A program made the position numbers and the translations under genes. 48,407 nt of DNA from positions 1 through 48,407 of the IMG/VR virus record IMGVR_UViG_3300046458_000150; one strand, given 5' to 3'. The notes beneath the pieces are model-generated. The model had not been told where the DNA came from, searched no databases, and was given only the letters and a program-made list of their open reading frames with translations. The DNA is from a virus. Below, in pieces: positions 1-7,139 of this stretch (position 1 is the first letter of the stretch; the number at the start of each line of letters is the position of its first letter).

Positions 1-405
1 ATGGTAGAACCGGCGCCGCGAATAATCGACCCAGCCAAACGTGAATGGGCATCAGCAACTGAACAGCAGCGATTCGACGTCCATTGGGCGCTGTCAGATG
101 CGTTTGTCGACAATGAGGTCAACTACGCATTTATCGCGCGCGAAACCGAAGACTACGACCCACAAGAGATAAAGCGAATCCTCTACGAAGAGGTCGCACC
201 TGTTTGCCATACGAATCTTGAAACCGTGATTCCAATGATCTGGTCTGCCTTCAACTCGGAGCAGTTGAAGGCAGACATAGCAGAGACTTTGAAAGCCCGG
301 GAAAACAGCCGCGTTCGACGGCAGATAGACAAACTGCTGATACGTTGGCTGACGTTTCGATACAAATACATCTGGAAAGAGATCTCCAGGCATTATCGAA
401 AGTGA
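1..405 (+). CDS. DUF7079-like small protein
   Basis: A 134-residue soluble, acidic-to-basic helical protein with no signal peptide or membrane segment. The run WALSDAFVDNEV followed by IKRILYEEVAPVC is what I associate with the DUF7079 family of short Pseudomonas proteins of unknown function, where WxALSDLFLDTE and a conserved F/YxEVAPVC are typical. The reading frame begins exactly at the window edge, so an upstream start cannot be excluded. It ends 139 bp before the convergent signal peptidase gene. Function unknown; the family assignment is from memory. Confidence 0.6.
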   Translation: MVEPAPRIIDPAKREWASATEQQRFDVHWALSDAFVDNEVNYAFIARETEDYDPQEIKRILYEEVAPVCHTNLETVIPMIWSAFNSEQLKADIAETLKARENSRVRRQIDKLLIRWLTFRYKYIWKEISRHYRK

Positions 406-543
406 CCGACCCCATCGCTAGCCAATAGTTGACGACCGCCGCAGCCTCAAGGCCATACCAAAAACCGTTTTTGATGGACGCTTGGACTTGCGCTCAAGGA
501 CAGGTCACCAGCCACCGCAACTCGCCCTTCAGGATGGGACTCA

Positions 544-1332
544 TCAGTGAAAGACTGTGCCAATCCTCGATCGATCTTCTGAAAACCAGATTCCGGTGAC
601 CTTACCGACAATGTCCTCAACGGCGACCTGCCCCATGAAGCGGCTGTCGTTGCTGCTATCGCGGTTATCGCCGAGCAAATACACGTGGTCTTTCTCGATC
701 ACCGTTTGCGGCGTTTGCTGATAACGAGGATCCTTCACGCGCTCTGGCGGCGCAAAGAACAACCCCATGTTTTCACCATTGCGAATGACCTTACCGTCAA
801 CGATCGACAAGGTATCGCCACCCACTGCGGCGACACGTTTGACCGCCTCCGTGCCGTTGTAGCGATAAACCACAATGTCGCCAACCTGCGGCGCGTCGAT
901 ACGCATTTTGGTGACGATATACTCCCCGATCGAGAGGGTCGGAACCATCGAGCCAGACGGAATGAAGTAAGTCTTGAACCCCAGAATCGGCCCTCTCAAC
1001 GGCCCCAGCAGAACAAGCGAAACGATGATCAGCGTCACTACGTAAAACACATGGAAACGGGTGCTGGGACTGTCCACCGAACTGCCTTCTTTACGCGCCA
1101 ACATCGCCGCCGCCGTGGCCGATCCCAGTTTGACCAGCACGACAAAAATGCCGAAGACATACAAACCGATTGGCGTCGTCGTTACTCCGCACACGCCAAG
1201 CAAAACCACACCGACATAGAGCAGCGCGGCAACCCGCACCGCCCATTTAACGCGACCGACATAAACCAGACCCCAGCCGGCCACCAGGCACGACATCACG
1301 AACGCTAGCAGCGGATTTTTACGAGTATTCAT
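544..1332 (-). CDS. lepB: Signal peptidase I (S26 family)
   Basis: Membrane serine protease of 262 residues that would cleave signal peptides from Sec/Tat-exported proteins at the periplasmic face. The N-terminal ~115 residues hold about four hydrophobic segments. Catalytic boxes are intact: IPSGSMVPTL with nucleophile Ser128, the AVKRVAAVGGD box with general base Lys165, and GDNRDSSNDSR at 221-231. Family boxes B, D and E are in the normal order. The extra hydrophobic N-terminus and the position away from lepA suggest a lepB paralogue rather than the housekeeping copy. It is convergent with the DUF7079-like gene, and about 180 bp separate it from the next gene upstream. Confidence 0.92.
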   Translation of the reverse strand: MNTRKNPLLAFVMSCLVAGWGLVYVGRVKWAVRVAALLYVGVVLLGVCGVTTTPIGLYVFGIFVVLVKLGSATAAAMLARKEGSSVDSPSTRFHVFYVVTLIIVSLVLLGPLRGPILGFKTYFIPSGSMVPTLSIGEYIVTKMRIDAPQVGDIVVYRYNGTEAVKRVAAVGGDTLSIVDGKVIRNGENMGLFFAPPERVKDPRYQQTPQTVIEKDHVYLLGDNRDSSNDSRFMGQVAVEDIVGKVTGIWFSEDRSRIGTVFH

Positions 1333-1463
1333 AAACTCTCATCGACGAGGTTGAAAGCAATCAGTGCTTCCGTGGGATTGCGGCGTTTTTAAACGCGGAG
1401 TGCGCGAAATGCTACTGAATGGCCATCATTCTGTCCATTTGGGTAAATGGGGTAACTCCCGCG

Positions 1464-1511
1464 CCTGACCCTCATGGCGACGGACTGACCGCCGTCGCCA
1501 CAAAGGTCAGG
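1464..1511 (-). terminator. Two-tier inverted repeat after the DUF6124-like gene
   Basis: TGGCGACGG (1475-1483) pairs perfectly with CCGTCGCCA (1492-1500) across an 8-nt loop. An outer pair, CCTGACC (1464-1470) with GGTCAGG (1505-1511), encloses it with 4-nt symmetric bulges. It starts 3 nt after the stop codon of the 1514-1867 gene. No T-run follows, so it may act as an mRNA 3' stabiliser or weak terminator. Confidence 0.55.
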
Positions 1512-1513
1512 AT

Positions 1514-1867
1514 TTACGCCTTCAACTCGACGTTATCCAACGCCTGATTCACCGCCAACTCACCTAGCATCACCACCTGTGCAATGCCCAGCGCGGTTTT
1601 GCGGTGCGCAGGGTCGAGTGCTGCGGCGAAGTTGTTGAGCATTTCGGAGGCTGAACTCAGCGTCTCACTGGCATTGGCCAGCAGGGATTCCGAGTCGTAC
1701 TTGGGATTGGCGAGGTACATGCGCTCGGGCTCGTTGACGCTGGCCATGATGTGGTCGGCGGGAAGGAGGTAGTGATCGAGGGCGCGTTCGGCGGCTTCGT
1801 GGAGTTTTTTGGAGTTGAGGGATTCGTAGGGGGATGCGGGATCGCTTTCTGGTGGATTCGGGAACAA
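1514..1867 (-). CDS. DUF6124-like protein, 5' end probably eroded
   Basis: A 117-residue helical protein. The motifs NPPESDPASPYES, KKLHEAAERALDHYL and ESLLANASETL resemble the DUF6124 family, which is common in Pseudomonas and of unknown function. The only in-frame start is a TTG at 1865-1867, with no Shine-Dalgarno sequence and an in-frame stop six codons upstream. As I remember the family, members begin with Met and a few residues before PNPPE. Here those codons are replaced by the GGGGACAG-type palindrome, so the gene has probably lost its native start and may be silent. Confidence 0.6.
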   Translation of the reverse strand: MFPNPPESDPASPYESLNSKKLHEAAERALDHYLLPADHIMASVNEPERMYLANPKYDSESLLANASETLSSASEMLNNFAAALDPAHRKTALGIAQVVMLGELAVNQALDNVELKA

Positions 1868-1916
1868 TGGGGACAGATCTATTTATCGTCTAAAAATGAG
1901 CAAACAAATCTATCCC
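1868..1916. repeat. GGGGACAG-type imperfect palindrome
   Basis: GGGGACAGATCTATTT on the left faces CAAATCTATCCC on the right, giving an imperfect inverted repeat of about 12 pairs. Similar GGGGACAGAT...ATCTGTCCCC elements are scattered through Pseudomonas genomes, often beside REP-associated transposases. It directly abuts the 5' end of the DUF6124-like frame. Confidence 0.5.
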
Positions 1917-1959
1917 TTTCTACTGTTAGCGGGGCGTGTTAAACGCCAAAGTATCAAAC

Positions 1960-2622
1960 TCAGAAAGATTCGACCGGTTTTTTGGTCTGCTCAACAAGCT
2001 TGTTCTCGTCAAGCTTCGGGAAAGAAAACTTGATCATGATGACCGATTCCTCACCCTCGCCCGTGACAATCAGGTCAGCCCCCCTGACATTCGCAGGCGC
2101 GGCTGCCATCAAACCAGAAACGCTAGGTGTCCCTTTGATCGAGGCGGCGCCCTCGATAAACGAATAGGTCAGATTATTGGCGTTTAGAGCGACACTTTCG
2201 TAGTTGGTGAGTTTAGCGGTGTACTCATCCTTGCTTTTAGCTTTAGCCGCCAGATCGACAAGATCCAGCATCGACTTGCCGTCAGCCAGTGCGACCAGAC
2301 CGAACGACTTGGCCAGCGCACCGATAGCACGCCCGAACAGCTCGCGCTCATAGGGCGCGAACAGTGAAACCATAATCAGCTTGTCACTGCTGAACACCAG
2401 GCCAGCAGTGAATTTCTGATCAATGAAATCGACGTCATCAATACACCGAGCGGGCGCGCCCACCTCTTCCGAGCAATCATAGTAACCGCCAGCCTCGGTG
2501 TATTTCGTGATCGGCGTGTCGTAGCCGTAGCTCTTGAACAGATTTTCAGCTGCAACGGCACTCTGTATAGCGCCAACGAGGCCGCCCAGGCAAAGCACTA
2601 ACGCATGGATTTTTTTCGACAT
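1960..2622 (-). CDS. Exported protein of unknown function
   Basis: A 220-residue protein starting MSKKIHALVLCLGG, a typical Sec signal peptide with probable cleavage after SAVA (AVA-A, about residue 25). The chosen ATG (2620-2622) is preceded by an AGGAA sequence about nine bases away. A longer in-frame start at 2661 would put 13 residues before the basic n-region and is rejected. The mature part has two cysteines close together (YYDCSEEVGAPARC) that could form a periplasmic disulfide, and no membrane segment after the signal. I do not recognise the family. Confidence 0.75.
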   Translation of the reverse strand: MSKKIHALVLCLGGLVGAIQSAVAAENLFKSYGYDTPITKYTEAGGYYDCSEEVGAPARCIDDVDFIDQKFTAGLVFSSDKLIMVSLFAPYERELFGRAIGALAKSFGLVALADGKSMLDLVDLAAKAKSKDEYTAKLTNYESVALNANNLTYSFIEGAASIKGTPSVSGLMAAAPANVRGADLIVTGEGEESVIMIKFSFPKLDENKLVEQTKKPVESF

Positions 2623-2650
2623 GGATTCCGTTCCTGCAAGGATGTGGATA

Positions 2651-2721
2651 TTGATAGCCACATGCTATCAATCCTCGATTGGATTTGTCTCGCTCAATCC
2701 AATGCAGGTTGAGCAAGCTCA
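2651..2721. promoter_or_regulatory. Cluster of perfect short inverted repeats upstream of the exported-protein gene
   Basis: Three inverted repeats lie in 71 bp: TTGATAGC/GCTATCAA (2651-2658, 2664-2671), ATTGGATT/AATCCAAT (2678-2685, 2696-2703) and TGAGC/GCTCA (2710-2714, 2717-2721). An additional GCTCAA/TTGAGC pair overlaps the latter two. They begin about 29 bp upstream of the ATG of the minus-strand exported protein, so they are candidate operators or mRNA leader hairpins. No regulator can be named. Confidence 0.4.
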
Positions 2722-3036
2722 GCAGGTCCAGAAGTAGGACGCTGTAAACCCACTCTGCCATTCCTGCCCCCAAGCCCCGTCCTCCCATTCCTGATAAACT
2801 CCCCAACCTCCCAGCCACACCGATTCCGTACCCCTAATGTCCCCTATTCCCGCCACACCCGCCCCACTCTCCCGCCGCTTTTCCGTCGCCCCGATGATGG
2901 ATTGGGCGTAGTACCCGGTTTTCACCCCGGCCAGCCTGGCTGGCCCCTCAAATACACAATGCTTCGTAGCAATTTCTAAGCATGCAGCAATTACCACCCA
3001 CACAGGGCACTACCGGTACTATGCTTTCCTTTTTCG
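2722..3036. other. Stretch with no supported gene
   Basis: The bases are strongly C-rich on the plus strand and contain runs such as CCCATTCC, CCCC and CCAGCCTGGCTGG. A minus-strand open frame (2719-3003) exists, but it lacks a ribosome binding site and resembles nothing I know. Nothing else is visible. Confidence 0.4.
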
Positions 3037-3050
3037 AAAGGAGTCGAGCC

Positions 3051-3263
3051 ATGCCAGACGAATATTCGTTAACAGATGTGCTGGAGAGGATGTACCAGAA
3101 TCAGCTCGGTCTAGAAGCAGCCTTGATGGAGCTTACGCTTCGTGCCGAACAGCACGGCTTGGCCGAGGTTGGGGACAACGTTCGGGGTGCTTTGTGGGTG
3201 ATTGGCGAGAACGCTGGACACATTAAACAGGGCCTAGCAAAGCTCCGGAGCAAAAACCTTTGA
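3051..3263 (+). CDS. Small helical protein of unknown function
   Basis: A 70-residue protein beginning MPDEYSLTDVLERMYQNQ. The start is fixed by AAAGGAG at 3037-3043, seven bases before ATG; the frame is open further upstream but has no comparable ribosome binding site. It has an even pattern of hydrophobic residues consistent with a helical bundle, and no membrane segment. I associate this type of sequence with small conserved Pseudomonas proteins found beside genomic islands, but cannot give a function. It stands alone. Confidence 0.65.
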   Translation: MPDEYSLTDVLERMYQNQLGLEAALMELTLRAEQHGLAEVGDNVRGALWVIGENAGHIKQGLAKLRSKNL

Positions 3264-3592
3264 AAGACCACACCCCGATCGTGTTGGAGTATTCTGGTCG
3301 TTAAGGCCCAACCCCATGTGTTTATTGACGGCTAACGCATATCACCACTGCATGCACAAACGCATGATTGGCATTGGGTGGCATGGATTGGCGTACGATT
3401 TGCGCCATTTTCGCCCCGCACTCGCCACTCCTCCTACCGGGTTCCGGGTCCCGACGGCGATCTTAACGATGGGCAAACCATTCCCTCTGACAGGCAGAAT
3501 TCGGTCAAATGCGGACCTGAACTTAGCGATGGCTAAGGCACCATCTATTAGCGATAAAATACGTTATCACCATTTTAAAAGAGGAGCTGCCG
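3264..3592. other. Intergenic stretch upstream of the HEPN-like gene
   Basis: No credible gene. It contains the direct repeats TTAACGATGG, TTAGCGATGG and TTAGCGATAA (about 3464-3558), followed by a short palindrome GATAA-N6-TTATC just upstream of the HEPN-like gene. The repeats may be a regulator binding region or part of a promoter; no clear -35/-10 pair was found. Confidence 0.35.
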
Positions 3593-4270
3593 GTGGATAT
3601 TTCAGAACCGCACTGGTATATCCATCCAGTCCGCGCAGGCTCGATGGTGCAGACTTATGTCGACGTCACCGAGCAAGCATTTGGGGATTTTCTGGATGAG
3701 GTCGCAACAGGTGGGTTGGGCCTATATGAGGGACCACGTTTTAGCGGCATCAAGACCATCGTATTTGCTGCGATGGCCATCGAGGCGGCGGCATTTGAGT
3801 TTGCGGCCACATCCCTAGGTGATCTAGAAGCCAACAAGTATTCTCTAGACAGGATGAGCTTGGTACCTAAATGGAAGAGGCTGACCCGCAAGATTTGTGG
3901 CCAATCGCTCGACAAAAAAGGCCTCGCAATCAAAGGCCTCGCTAAGCTCGTGCAAGCTCGAAATAAACTAGTGCATTACAAGTCAGAACCGGAAAACGTC
4001 GCAGGAACGGTCAGGGAGACCATGAGGACCGAATGGGTCCAATTTGAAGAAGATCAGGTACCCAACGCCTTCATGACCCTGGTGCTTCTCTCACTCGAAC
4101 TGGAAGCGTCGCCCTGCGGCATTTTTGGCAGCATTCTTTGGCGCGATAGAAGCATCTGCCCACCGGGTTTCCGTAACGACTACTCACCTCATCCTCGCGT
4201 AAAGAAGGTCATTGACCGTTGCCGAGAGATCCATGAAAAGCAACTTCTGAGGAGAGCTTCAGGTGTCTGA
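3593..4270 (+). CDS. HEPN-motif protein of an accessory island
   Basis: A 225-residue protein starting at GTG with GAGGAG (3581-3586) six bases upstream. Around residues 120-128 the sequence VQARNKLVHYK contains R-N-K-L-V-H, exactly the Rx4H motif of HEPN domains. Those domains are RNases or RNase-like effectors in many toxin-antitoxin and defence systems. The rest is mainly alpha-helical, consistent with a HEPN bundle, with no partner nucleotidyltransferase gene next to it. The last 8 bases overlap the start of a truncated integrase gene, so the two were probably co-transcribed as mobile-element cargo. HEPN is inferred from one motif plus helical content. Confidence 0.55.
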   Translation: MDISEPHWYIHPVRAGSMVQTYVDVTEQAFGDFLDEVATGGLGLYEGPRFSGIKTIVFAAMAIEAAAFEFAATSLGDLEANKYSLDRMSLVPKWKRLTRKICGQSLDKKGLAIKGLAKLVQARNKLVHYKSEPENVAGTVRETMRTEWVQFEEDQVPNAFMTLVLLSLELEASPCGIFGSILWRDRSICPPGFRNDYSPHPRVKKVIDRCREIHEKQLLRRASGV

Positions 4271-4439
4271 TCTTGTCCTTTCCAGCGAACGCCGACTGAC
4301 AGCAGCCGAGTTCCAGCAGTTGGCCAGCGTGCCGGCCGAATTCGAGTGGTTCGTCAATTTTGACATTAGGACCGATGCTTTGGGTGGAATACGGTTATTG
4401 GAATACCAATTACAGGATAGGGATTCGAACCCCTTCTAG
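4263..4439 (+). pseudogene. N-terminal stump of a site-specific tyrosine recombinase
   Basis: From GTG at 4263 the frame reads VSDLVLSSERRLTAAEFQQL and continues through ASVPAEFEWFVNFD. This matches the N-terminus of Pseudomonas island integrases (SAM-like core-binding domain) as I remember them. Those continue with NPRTRRAY, but here the sequence departs after NFD and hits TAG at 4437. The catalytic domain is missing. The gene overlaps the preceding HEPN-like gene by 8 bases. Confidence 0.6.
4420..4433 (-). other. tRNA T-arm-like remnant, candidate old attachment scar
   Basis: On the minus strand the sequence reads GGGGTTCGAATCCC, a canonical tRNA T-arm with TTCGAAT loop. No acceptor stem, CCA or anticodon arm can be folded around it, so it is not a tRNA gene. 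It lies exactly where the integrase stump departs from its family, which fits an att sequence carrying a tRNA 3' end. Confidence 0.4.
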
Positions 4440-5000
4440 CGTCTTTGTAGACCGCCTAAGGCCACAAATTACGGTTCTTTCAACCATTGCTTGTGGCGTC
4501 CTACGGTTTATAGCGGCCCTGAATCTGCCCTAATTTTGCCCTAAATTTTGCAAAAAATGTCACTTCGATGGAGAAAGCGCCAATGGCTGTTCGCACCCGA
4601 TGGACGCAGCAAATCATCGGGGGTAACCAAGGCACACCATGCATTGGACTCAATCCCTTGATCAATTTGCTGTACGGATATACAGTACCCGAGCGGCACA
4701 AGAGAAGGAACTCCTCGAGCGGCATCGCAGCCTTGATATGGAAGCCTTTTGATGATCTTGAAGACCTTATGCCGCGTCCAACACGTGAAATGGAACCCGC
4801 TCGGCAAATTTTTTCTCCACGAGGCGCCGAGGATTCGCACTCCTTCATCCTCTATGGATACGGGCAATCCCGTGCAAATCCTCCCTTCTGAGTCTATAGT
4901 CGCCGGTGAATGTATCCGTTTCTACTATTAGGCCCCCTGTAGCGGTTAATAGTTGAAAGCTACGGGAGCATATTTTTTCTTAGGAAGCGTTTGATTCTTC
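4440..5000. other. Degenerate region between integrase stump and TIGR04255 cassette
   Basis: No convincing gene. Several overlapping frames of 60-115 codons are open on both strands without ribosome binding sites. The minus strand carries AGGGCA repeats (4510-4545) and a short frame ending GQIQGRYKP, which could be the tail of another recombinase. An SOS box sits inside at 4670. A GTAGC/GCTAC inverted repeat lies near 4940-4965. I read this as decayed mobile DNA. Confidence 0.4.
4670..4685. promoter_or_regulatory. Orphan LexA (SOS) box
   Basis: CTGTACGGATATACAG fits CTGT-N8-ACAG and is identical base for base to the box in front of umuD at 8854-8869. No intact gene starts within 100 bp on either side, so it is probably left from a deleted SOS-regulated cassette. 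Confidence 0.7.
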
Positions 5001-5816
5001 ATGAAAATTGCCACGACTGACCGAGTTATCTACGGGAAAAACCCCTTGGCAGAAGTTGTATGCCAGATTCGGTTTCAGCCCCTAGAAATCTCCGACGCCT
5101 CGTTTGAGAAGCTACAGCGCCACTTCAGTGAGTGCGGCTACAGCCAAAGGAATGACGAAGTGTCATTCAACGTCGTGCTCGAAGCCGCTGAGGATGGATC
5201 TCAGCCTGTTCCACGGACAAGCATTGGATCTACGATTCGTCACTATGCCAAAGCTGATGGGACATCGAAGGTCTCCATTGGTACAGAATTTGTCGCGTAC
5301 ACCTCGACAACCTATCAAAGCTGGGACTCGTACGCTCCAGAGCTGTTGAAGGCTGTTGCTTTTTTGCATCAAGAAGTCGAGAGAATATGTGTGACGCGCA
5401 TCGGCCTCCGATACAAAGATGTCATTGAGCGTTCAGTGTTGGGCTTGGATGGAACGCCTTGGCATGAGCTAATTAAGCCATTTTTGCTGGGTCCCCTTGC
5501 CCGCAATGCTTTGTTGGACGAAGATCACTTTGACGAGGAAGCAATTGAAAGTCAGGTTTCCCAATCACTCATACGCCTCGATGAATGCAAGCTGCTTTTA
5601 CAGACTTCGCTTCTAACCTCGATGGCTGATGGTGCCAGGGCATTCTTGATCGATGCTGATTTCTTTCACGAAACTGATGGAGCAGATGCGTCCAGCGATG
5701 TTATGGAGTCTTCTACGGAGTTAGAAGCCCTGCTGGAAACCTTGCATAGCAATGCAGGGGCCCTGTTCCGGCGCGCCATTACGGAGAAGCTGCATGATGC
5801 ACTCATCCCTCAATAA
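5001..5816 (+). CDS. TIGR04255-like protein, first gene of a three-gene cassette
   Basis: A 271-residue protein whose N-terminus (IYGKNPLAEVVCQIRFQP) has the PLxEVVCQIRF signature I associate with TIGR04255. That is a sporadically distributed family of unknown function found on mobile DNA. It also has the usual RIGLRYKDVIE segment in the middle. No membrane segment or catalytic motif is evident. The gene overlaps the next by 23 bases and is followed by a putative papain-like hydrolase, so the three genes form a tight operon. A role as an immunity or sensor subunit is conjecture. Confidence 0.65.
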   Translation: MKIATTDRVIYGKNPLAEVVCQIRFQPLEISDASFEKLQRHFSECGYSQRNDEVSFNVVLEAAEDGSQPVPRTSIGSTIRHYAKADGTSKVSIGTEFVAYTSTTYQSWDSYAPELLKAVAFLHQEVERICVTRIGLRYKDVIERSVLGLDGTPWHELIKPFLLGPLARNALLDEDHFDEEAIESQVSQSLIRLDECKLLLQTSLLTSMADGARAFLIDADFFHETDGADASSDVMESSTELEALLETLHSNAGALFRRAITEKLHDALIPQ

Positions 5817-6321
5817 TACTTGGTTTCCGGAGATTGCCAGCCGGGAAACCCAGCAGCGCTATCGGACCAAAGTAGATCTTGGCCACGCTTTCGGCATGCC
5901 GGAACTTAGCCAAACGCTGAGGCAGTTTCGAGATGTTGCCTTCATGGTAGGTAGTTTCTATTCGGGAGCTGACACGACGCTTAAGGGATACGTCAGATCC
6001 ACCCAAGAGGTAACCACCTACAGCAAGCTGCGGGCTCTCGTGTCTTCCGAGAACATCTCGGCTGATATAGACAGTTTGACTGTAACAGCAGAAGCCGCGC
6101 TTGAGGCAGTGGCTGAATTCGGCCCGGAGATCATTCCTACAAAGGATCTCGTCGGATTACAGATTCACGGGGAACATCTGGCAACTCTTCTACGCGCCAC
6201 TTATGCGTGGCGTGCCGAAATTTCTGGTTGGAATGAGGCTCTTGACGTTGCACGTCAGGCTTTGTCGGATCAGGGCGTTGATCCTGATGATGCACTATAT
6301 GGACTGGTTAAGAGCCTATAA
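5794..6321 (+). CDS. Helical protein, middle gene of the TIGR04255 cassette
   Basis: A 175-residue protein (MMHSSLNNTWFPEIAS...). The start at 5794 is supported by GGAG at 5783-5786, seven bases before ATG, and overlaps the end of the TIGR04255-like gene by 23 bases. The next gene begins directly after its stop codon. The sequence is acidic and mostly helical, with no signal peptide or membrane segment. I do not recognise it. Its invariable-looking coupling to both neighbours implies a complex partner. Confidence 0.7.
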   Translation: MMHSSLNNTWFPEIASRETQQRYRTKVDLGHAFGMPELSQTLRQFRDVAFMVGSFYSGADTTLKGYVRSTQEVTTYSKLRALVSSENISADIDSLTVTAEAALEAVAEFGPEIIPTKDLVGLQIHGEHLATLLRATYAWRAEISGWNEALDVARQALSDQGVDPDDALYGLVKSL

Positions 6322-7026
6322 ATGGTATTCGGCAGCGTAAATGAGGTTGTCTTACCCGAGCACGGGATCGCGCTTGCCCTTTTTCATAGTGATCTGGGTG
6401 GGGGACATCTTGCAATTTTGTTCAACGAAAAAGGCAACAAGCTTAGGATGATGGAGCTTGGTTGGCATCACAAGCTGTTCGTATCGGATCTCCCAAGTCC
6501 GAAGTGTGGAGTTGCAATTCCTTTGGCCCTACCGCCGGCTGCAGGCAAGGGGGTTGTGGCAGTGGTTCGGGCGATATCTCGTAAACTGCCAAAAATCTCC
6601 TATGGAATTGATTTCATAGCTTCGAAAGGTTCCTTCAGTGGCTCTGTCTACTCGCCTCCAAAGGGAAGCAATGGCCTCACTTGCGCATCGTTCGTGTTAG
6701 AAGTCATGAGGTCGGCTGCAGTCTTGCTAATTCATGAAGAAACTTGGGAGCCTTCTGCCTCCAACGCTGAGTGGGCAGCAGAGGTAGTCAAGCTTCTGAG
6801 GGAGCACGGCGCCGAAGAGAAACACATTGAAGCGGTAGAGAAAGGCATGAGCGATTTACGGCTAATACCTTTTGAATTAGCTGCTGCCGCCTCTCTACCA
6901 GTGGAGCAACGACCAGCTAAATATACCGCGGTGCAACAAATCGCTGGTGAGCTAAGAAATCATCTCAATCGAATTTGTCCTTTGCCGATGAAACCGATTA
7001 TGCAGGGCGTACTGCGTGCTGGCTGA
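6322..7026 (+). CDS. Putative permuted papain-like (NlpC/P60 or LRAT-type) hydrolase
   Basis: A 234-residue protein. GGGHLAILF at residues 26-34 provides His29 at the start of a beta strand, and NGLTCASFVLEVM at 117-129 provides Cys121 at the start of a helix. The order His-strand first, Cys-helix second, with CxxFV, is that of circularly permuted NlpC/P60-like and LRAT-like enzymes, which act as amidases, peptidases or acyltransferases and often as toxins. It starts on the base after the stop of the previous gene. The C-terminal 100 residues are helical and may bind the partner proteins. Enzyme class is inferred from two motifs only. Confidence 0.5.
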   Translation: MVFGSVNEVVLPEHGIALALFHSDLGGGHLAILFNEKGNKLRMMELGWHHKLFVSDLPSPKCGVAIPLALPPAAGKGVVAVVRAISRKLPKISYGIDFIASKGSFSGSVYSPPKGSNGLTCASFVLEVMRSAAVLLIHEETWEPSASNAEWAAEVVKLLREHGAEEKHIEAVEKGMSDLRLIPFELAAAASLPVEQRPAKYTAVQQIAGELRNHLNRICPLPMKPIMQGVLRAG

Positions 7027-7139
7027 AGAGATTTGACCATCGTTCAGCCAGTGAGCACATCCGCAAAACCAAAATTATCGTTGGATGCATACTGGGGTTA
7101 TATCGGCTCATCACCCTATGAGAACGTGGCTTATTCCTG

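Noticed and set aside
685-1308. A 207-codon frame opposite the signal peptidase gene.
   Set aside because: Antisense of a gene with all S26 motifs; its sequence is rich in Arg/His/Gln, as expected of a reverse-strand shadow.
2719-3003. A 94-codon minus-strand frame.
   Set aside because: No ribosome binding site, strongly biased base content, no family resemblance.
4420-4433. A functional tRNA gene around the T-arm motif.
   Set aside because: No acceptor stem, D-arm or anticodon arm can be formed around it on either strand.
4501-4848. A 115-codon minus-strand frame that spans the orphan SOS box.
   Set aside because: An SOS operator inside a coding sequence is unlikely, and the frame has no start context; it was treated as decayed DNA with a possible recombinase tail.
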